This document shows, in pieces, positions 57,468 through 64,000 of a stretch of DNA of 64,000 nt (the stretch's first letter is position 1; every line of letters starts with the position of its first letter). The notes beneath the pieces were generated by a model. That model ran no database searches, was not told where the DNA came from, and saw only the letters and a list, made by a program, of their open reading frames with translations. The DNA lies in the NCBI GenBank assembly GCA_000231825.2, contig JH720340.1, positions 1-64,000 on the forward strand. The letters run 5' to 3'. The stretch comes from Tetrahymena elliotti 4EA (taxonomy: Eukaryota; Ciliophora; Oligohymenophorea; Hymenostomatida; Tetrahymenidae). The translations under genes and the position numbers were made by a program.

Positions 57468-57969
57468 ATGAAGAAAACTTTAGTTCTATTCATTTGCCTC
57501 TCTCTAGCTTTCTGTGCTTAAACATCCAATTTGAGAAGAAAGTTTTTACTAGGAGCTATTCCTTGGGAGTTTAAAAATTGTGGCTCTGAAAACGATCCTA
57601 TGGTAGTAACTGCAATCACTTTAGATGCAGTACCTGAAAAAAGTGTCAGCGATGATATAACAATTGTAAGAATTTCTAAAAAAAATAATCTTTATTAATA
57701 TTAAAATATTTGTTATCATATAGGTTGGCGTCAGCAATGTCCATGATAAAATAGTCTAAGCAAGAATTGATGTATTTTTACAAGGTGTTAAAATTACTTC
57801 TCTCAGCTAACCATTTATCTAAGACGCAGATCCTGGTGATTAATGGATTTTCAAGTATGGTTCCTTTATCCCTAATATAGCACCTACAGGAAGATATACA
57901 ATTAGATTTGTTTTTGTCAATTCTGGTTAGAAGTAGTTAGCATGCGCTTCTCTTGAAATGGATCTCTGA
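57468..57969 (+). CDS. secreted ML (MD-2/NPC2-like) lipid-binding domain protein, 147 aa
   Basis: Two exons, 57468-57665 and 57724-57969, phase 0. Residues 1-17 are a clear signal peptide (MKKTLVLFICLSLAFCA). The mature part has the ML-domain pattern: WEFKNCGSEND near the start, a central V...A.I.V..QGV beta region, DPGDQWIFKYGSF, then PTGRYTIRFVFV and LACASLEMDL at the end. Only three cysteines remain after the signal peptide or at its end, fewer than the six of NPC2. The family binds lipids or sterols in lysosome, phagosome or outside the cell; that function is inferred. Length fits the family. It lies between the two OSCA-like paralogues and beside tRNA-Glu, with no obvious link to either. 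Confidence 0.75.
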
Positions 57970-58256
57970 TCTCAATCTTACAACAAATAATCTTTTTAAA
58001 AAATGAAAGAAATTTATATACTCCACTAACAATTTTCAATTTATAATAAAATAATTACTATATTGCCCTTAGTTATTTATTACCTTTCATATATATAAAG
58101 TATGCATTTTAAAAAATTCAGCCTTATAGATAATTCTAAAATATAATATTTTACTTCTTTTTTTAAAAACTATAAATGAAATTGTTAAAAATTACTATTT
58201 TTTTTTCATTTCACCACTGGTGTAGTTCTTGTTTTATTGTATTAAATATATTGTAA

Positions 58257-58329
58257 TCCCCTATAGTCTAGCAGGTTAGGATAGAAGGTTTTCACCCTTC
58301 AGACCCGGGTTCAAGTCCCGGTGGGGGAA
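58257..58329 (+). tRNA. tRNA-Glu (anticodon UUC)
   Basis: Starts TCCCCTATAGTCTAGCAGGT and folds with a 7-bp acceptor stem closing on TGGGGGA plus discriminator A. The anticodon stem GAAGG/CCTTC encloses TTTTCAC, so the anticodon is UUC (Glu). T arm GGGTTCAAGTCCC is canonical. It decodes GAA/GAG and is not one of the special Gln tRNAs for UAA/UAG. T-run TTTTTT follows. Confidence 0.95.
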
Positions 58330-59235
58330 TTATTTTTTAATACTTTTAATTGATTTTCTGTTTTAAATGAAAACAAAATAGTATTTTTGTAAAAATATTA
58401 AGTTAAATCTTTATTTTTCTAATGAGAATCAAAAAAATAATATTCAAATCTCTTAAAATAATTTACAATATCTGATAAATGATAACTTGACCAAAAATAA
58501 ATAATTAAATATATTTATCTCTCATAATTGTTTGTTTTTCTGATTTATTTTTTTTTAAGATAAAACAAATAAAAATATTTTTAAAACAATCAATTTAATT
58601 AAAATTAGTGAATTTTTGTCTCCAAATCATATTTTTATAATTTAAAAAATAAAAAAATAGTTATTTTAACATTTTTAAAATCATCCTAAAAATAAAAATT
58701 ACTCAAATTAAGATTTTTTGAATCAAAATTATTTTCATTTTTCTCAAATTTTCCAAATTTTAAAAATAATAATTTTCTTTTATTAGAAAGGCTGATATTG
58801 CTTATCTTTAAATTGGGATAATTATTTATTTAGTTCATTTAAAAATAATTTTTTTGTTGATATTTTATCTATTTGCTATGCTTCTCTCTATTCAGTTTGT
58901 GAAATTTTGTTATGGTTAATAGACATAAAAAGAATTGAATAAGTTACTAATTGCTTTTACTTACATAGAATTTGATTTTTATAATGAAATGATTAAGAAA
59001 AGAATTTGTTGGTTAAGTTCTAAATATTTTGATAATTATTAAGAGAGATGATAAGATATTTATGATTTCGATAAAATGAAATAAAAAAGAGTTGTTAAAT
59101 TTTGTTTGATAAAAACAAAAAAATTAGTTAACTAATTAATTCGTTTGATAAATTAAGTTAAACTTCCAAAAATATCAAAGAAAATAAATAATATCAAAAG
59201 TTAATTAAAGAAAACCTAACAAGAAACTAAGAAAA
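58330..59235. other. AT-rich intergenic DNA
   Basis: Between tRNA-Glu and copy B of the OSCA-like pair. Long A/T runs only; should hold the promoter of copy B. Confidence 0.5.
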
Positions 59236-62200
59236 ATGAACTTTAGTATATAGCTAGCTCAATTGCAACTTTAAAAGTTACATTAAGAGCAGCAGATAAA
59301 TAGCTCTAGATTCAATTCTACTTAAAAATTCAATTCTAACTCCAATTTCAATACCAATACCAATTCTAAATAAAATAATAATTATGAATATGTTTCTGCT
59401 TCTAAATATAACTCTGCCTCTAATTACAGCAGTCAATTAAGTGATGCAAAATCTCCATGTCCAGCTAGAATGCACACATTAGAAAATGAGAATAAATAAA
59501 TTAATGGAATCTATAAAAGATAAGCTTATATTAATCCTTAAAAGGAGCTTATTTTGAAAGATTTGATTAGAAAAGACTATAATCCCTACTAAATACCACC
59601 TGACTGGAAAGCAGCAGAAAAACATGGAGTAATTCTAATTTTTTTACTTAAATCCTCTAAAATTTTTTATTTTGTAAAGTTAGCAAGAAAAGTTGGTATA
59701 GATAGACGTCCTTCCCCTAATGTCCCTTTAGAATATGATATTTGTCCATGCTGCAAATATTAAATAGTATAATAATTATCAATTTATTATTTGATAAAGC
59801 TCATTAATTTTAATTATTTAATAAGCAAAAAGAAATGATTAGTATATGGGAAGACCCTCAAAAATTATCTTTTTTAGGTTCTGGATATCCATTATTTTTT
59901 AATTATATGGAGTACTGTATTTACATATTAGTTGTTATCATAATATCATCAGGAGCTTTTAATATTTTTACTAATTTTTATGGTCATAGTTGTGAAAAAG
60001 CAAGCGATAATAGAGCTTCAAATGACCATACTTGCCAAGCTGATTGGATATCTGTATTTTCTCTTGCTAACAAAAGCTAATAAACTGCTGATATACAAGA
60101 ACTCCTTAATTTTTTTACAATATTCACTTTGATGATTCTTCTCATCTTTTTCAGAAAAAATTAAAAGGAAATTGATTTAAAATGTGATGAAAAAGAGCTT
60201 ACACCCTCAGATTTCACAATAATGGTATATTTATTAAATAGTTTCCCCTTTAATGAAATAAAAATAATTTTTTAAACTAAGGTTAAAGATCTTCCATAAA
60301 ATGTTAGTAAAGAGGAATTAACAGAATATTTTGAAAGCACAGAAGTAGAGGAAAAAATAGAAGTCACCGAAATAAGCTATGTCTATGACACAAGAGAAGT
60401 GGATGTATTAAATGAAGAAATTGAGAATATAGTTGAAGAAAAGAAAAAAGCTTTATCGAAATTAGATCCGAATTCTTCAGAATACAGGTTTGTTATCTTT
60501 TACATTTTATAAAAATTTCAATCACTTTAATAGCAAATAAATCTATTTTTTTCGGCATTTCATTTCAATTTGTTTTTCATTACTTGGAACAAAAAATTTC
60601 TTAAAAAGAAAGAAATAAAGATTTTACAAAAAAATTTTTTATATTAAGATCTCTCAAATAAAAAATAAAAAGAAAATTTAAATTCTTCCAACTTAGAAAT
60701 TGAAGTAGTAATCTTCTATTAGATTTAAAAATGTAGAAAAAATATTTTAATTTTTTCACTTTTTTCTGGATTATTTAGGAATGAATAATAATTTTATATT
60801 GTAAATAAAAAATAGAGATACTGCTGATAAATTTGATATGGAAATTAAAATGCAACATAAATTAATTTCAGAAAAAATGAAAGAAGTTTCTGAAGATCAA
60901 ACAAAATTTAGTGGTTATGCCTTCGTTTCTTTCTAAACTGAATCTTAAAAATCATCCATTTTAGATAGTGCTGATAAATCATTTTGTGAAGAACTTTATG
61001 AGTCAATTTTTTCATAATCATCTGAGTTTATGAACTTACCATTTAAAGACACTGTGATAAAGTAATTAGTTTTTTAAATTTGATAGTGCATTTTCATATT
61101 AATTTTTTTAAAGAGTTTCAGAAGCTCCTGAACCTCTGGATATCATATGGGAGAATATGAATAAGACAGATAATGAAAAAGCTAACATAAGAATGTTTAG
61201 TTTCTTTGTCACTGTTACCTTGCTTGTTACTTGTGCCTGGGCTATTTATTAGCTAACTATTTACTAAGAAAATGAATAAAATTTATAAGATTAATAAGCA
61301 TAAGATAAAAATGAGACTGAAAGTTCAGAAATCGAAAAATTTTTGCAAGATTAATATTAAAGTTTGATGATTACTATTGCAATTATGGTTATTAACTCTG
61401 GTATTATTGGTTATGTATTTAGGTATTTGGTCACAATAGAGAGTTACAACACACATACTTTATACAATATCAATCTTGCTCAAAAACTTTCTCTTGCTCT
61501 TTTTACAAATAGTGCTTTGATTACTTGTCTTATTAGTGTTATTTATACAGGTATAAAATTATTTAATAGTTGACACTTTTTTTAATTGATATCCTTAAAA
61601 AATAAAAAAAGAAAATGTATTCGGTAAAGGTGGACTTGTTTATACTATTTTTTATTACTTCACAATTGATACCCTAACTTCAGTCATTTCTTGTTTTCTT
61701 GACTACTCAATCATTTGGAATAAATTCTTAAAGTGGTGGTATATTAATGTCTAAGGTAAAAAGTGCCTACTTACCCAAAAAGAAGCAAATGAGTAATTTC
61801 AATTTTGTTTTTTCCAAAAAAATAATTCTATCTACTTATTAAAATAAAGACTTTGCTAATTACCTGATCACGAAATAGAAGGATGCTATGCTGAAATTAT
61901 GAATACTATGTATATTACTATTTTCTATTCTCCTGCTGTCCCTCTTGGTTTATTTTTCTCTCTTATTGGTATTTTCCTTTATTTCTGGGTCTAAAAGGTA
62001 TTTACATATTTATTCTTAAATAAATTAATTTGATTTAAAGTTAAATAAAAATAATTCAATAACAAAAATAATATTTAAAATAAAAATTAACTTCCCCCAT
62101 TACATTTTTATTACTTAGCAAATAAAAGTGATTTAACTGCTAGCATTACTTTGCTTTAATAGAGTTCCATAAACATATTAAATAATAATTTACCTTTTTT

Positions 62201-62595
62201 AAATTTAAATTTTGTTTAAATAATTAATGTAGTACCTATTGTTAAGAATGAACTCTGTTGAGAAGTAAATTAGTGTGAAGCTCTCAATTGAAATGACAGA
62301 GTATCTTGAATATGTGATTTCCATATATGCAGTTTCTAATGCTTTATTTAAGTGGTAAACAGTAGGAGGTTTCCCAACATTGCAAATAGTTGGTGCTGTT
62401 ATTGGTTTTGTTTATTCAGTTTTGCCTATCTAATTATTTGTAGATAAAGTATTTAACTCTGATAATGATGATGAAGAATGTCCTTATTACAAGGCTAAGC
62501 ACCAATTTGTAACCACATACTCTAGAACTAATCCTGTTACAGCTTATGATTATGTTAATAATGATAACGAATAGGTAAATGAATAAAATGTATGA
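59236..62595 (+). CDS. OSCA/TMEM63-like multi-span membrane protein, copy B, 819 aa
   Basis: Nine exons: 59236-59628, 59680-59766, 59826-60224, 60282-60487, 60816-61061, 61114-61550, 61612-61792, 61850-61997 and 62233-62595. It matches copy A along its length: NPYQIPPDWKAAEKHG, ICPCCKYQI, FLGSGYPLFFNYMEYC, LTPSDFTIMVKDLPQNVSK, KFSGYAFVSFQTE, SEAPEPLDIIWENM and HEIEGCYAEIMNTMYI. Exons 2 and 8 have exactly the same length in both copies (87 and 148 nt) and most junctions fall at the same codon and phase. The N-terminus is Asn/Ser-rich and diverged. The fifth exon start was chosen at ...AAAAAATAG because this restores phase and joins SSEYR to DTADKF. Function as for copy A, a possible stress-gated cation channel, tentative. 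Confidence 0.82.
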
Positions 62596-63247
62596 TGAAA
62601 CTCAAATTCATCTGTCTAATTAAACAAACAAACAAATTAATAATTAATAATTGCATTTCAAATTTAATTAAAAAATCAATAAATAATAAATTTCATGTAA
62701 ATAACTTTATATCTAATGTTAAATTTATTTTCTACAATCTTTTAGAATATATGATATTAAAAATTAGGTGTTTTTATTTCAAACTAGTTTTTCAATAAAG
62801 TTTTTATTTTTTTCAACCAATATTTTGATTGTAAAATCTGTATTTGTAAAGTCATAGATGGATATTGGTAATAAAAATCAAGTAAATAATCTAAAAAAAT
62901 TTATTGTTATTATTTTTTAAAATGTAATGATAAGGATGGTAATATTTATTGAACATGAAATAAAATAAAAACAGAATACTAAAATAACAAAAATGTTAAA
63001 GTGTAATCTAAATTCTAATTGGCAAATATAAATACAAAATATTTATAAATTGAAAAATAAAATATAATGTTACAAATTATTTTTAGAATTAATTTTATAT
63101 TTATAATTTACTATTATATTTTTAGAGGTAGATTTGTAAATTTGTATTTTCATTTTTAATTCATGAAATAGTTATTTTTTGAGATCTCACTTCTTCATGT
63201 TTTATTAAAATTGTTTATAACATTTAATGATTATCAATTAAGATATT
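62596..63247. other. convergent 3' spacer
   Basis: Between the stops of copy B (plus) and the RING gene (minus). AT-rich; no feature recognised. Confidence 0.5.
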
Positions 63248-63939
63248 TCATTCATTGCTCTCATCAAAAAATTTTGTAAACATAACAGTTTAGAATTTTC
63301 TATTGCAGATTGGACAAATATCTTCATTTAAATTTTCTTAAGTGCATGATTAACTTTAATTAAAAAATAGGTAAATAGGTTTTATTAATTCAAATGTTTA
63401 TACCAATATCCTGCATGACCGCAAGGCATAAAAACAGTATCAACCTAGTTTTAGTTACAAATTAAGCAGTAGTTAGTGTTTTAAAAATATAAATTTAAAT
63501 CATTTTATAATGCTTAAGAAACCAAAAACTCATTTGCTTTCATGACAGAATTTTAAACTGTGATTCCTTGGTCCATTTCTTCTTCTATTTGATTATTTTG
63601 TTACTGTGCTTACTATTTCATTTTTTATTCATTTTATTATTTCTTTAAAGCAGATAGCTTCTTTTTTTTATTTTTTTTGAGTTTCTAATCTAAATCTTAG
63701 CTGTCACTATCAGAATCAAAGTACTTAATAGTTGTTTGTTCATTAAGTATTTCTTCTTCCTATTGCTACCATCTTGTATTGTTTTATTATCCATTTTTTT
63801 AAAATAAAAAATTATTTGCTGAAGATTTTGAATGACTTCTTTTGACTTTTATTTACTGATTGTAAAATTTTTCTTTTTAAAAAAATAAATTTAAATGAAC
63901 TGTATGATCATAATAATTTATTGATTTTACATGGATCAT
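63248..63939 (-). CDS. RING-finger protein, 3' exons; start unclear and may lie beyond the window
   Basis: The last two minus-strand exons are clear: one ending at 63404 and 63353-63248, split by a 50-nt intron. Across the junction the RING is completed: YCLICNQNQVDTVFMPCGHA, then GYC joined to QSC, then DICPICNRKF. All eight C/H ligands are present (CxxC, CxH, CxxC, CxxC), as in C3HC4 RINGs at the C-terminus of apoptosis-inhibitor and MUL1-like E3 ligases. Upstream is a Glu/Lys/Gln-rich helical stretch (EEEILNEQTTIKYFDSDSD). The frame stays open through ATG at 63939 to the window edge, so the N-terminus is undetermined; another ATG at 63793 is out of frame. Ubiquitin ligase activity is inferred from the RING. 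Confidence 0.75.
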
Positions 63940-64000
63940 GTTAGATTTATATGTCTTGAATAAATACTTATTACACAGAACTGATTTCCTTCTTCTTTCT

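Overview
The window is nuclear DNA of an oligohymenophorean ciliate, most likely Tetrahymena or a close relative. Every convincing reading frame uses TAA and TAG as glutamine and ends only at TGA (genetic code 6). Intergenic DNA and introns are extremely AT-rich. Introns are mostly about 48 to 700 nt, with GTAA/GTAT donors and T-rich ...TAG acceptors, so longer than the roughly 25-nt Paramecium introns. Standard-code ORF calling misses almost all of these genes. The models here were built by reading through TAA/TAG and joining exons by phase; every boundary is a prediction.

Layout. 1-19 kb: a conserved unknown protein (1512-3729, +), a large two-span membrane protein (7423-10815, -), an alpha carbonic anhydrase lacking two of three zinc ligands (12202-13334, -), and a 1428-residue Asn/Gln-rich protein with a probable Schlafen/AlbA_2-like region (14658-18989, -). 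20-35 kb: a ULK-like kinase with C-terminal EF hands (20380-22242, +), an AMP-activated kinase beta subunit (24526-26433, +), an intronless EML-type WD40 protein (27169-29412, -), an M1 metallo-aminopeptidase (30660-33555, +), tRNA-Lys(CUU), and an unrecognised four-exon gene (33878-35040, +).

35-48 kb is mostly minus strand: a doublecortin-domain kinase (35908-38176), a small four-exon HEPN-domain protein (38808-39588), an RBMX2/Ist3 splicing factor (40726-41831), a two-span coiled-coil membrane protein (42328-43755) and an unknown acidic/basic protein (43936-45441). A short SPRY-like ORF on the plus strand (46459-47130) has its 3' end tandemly duplicated. 48-64 kb is mostly plus strand: a ten-exon DYRK kinase (48096-53187), two paralogous OSCA/TMEM63-like membrane proteins (53733-56994 and 59236-62595) flanking a secreted ML-domain protein and tRNA-Glu(UUC), and the 3' end of a RING protein (minus, to 63248).

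The genes do not form a pathway. The content is typical eukaryotic housekeeping and signalling, including three kinases, a kinase regulatory subunit, microtubule-associated proteins, a peptidase and a splicing factor. Points of most interest are the metal-site-deficient carbonic anhydrase, the concealed HEPN gene, the Schlafen-like giant, the conserved nine-exon structure of the OSCA-like pair, and a region that looks like a -1 frameshift but is better explained by a small intron.
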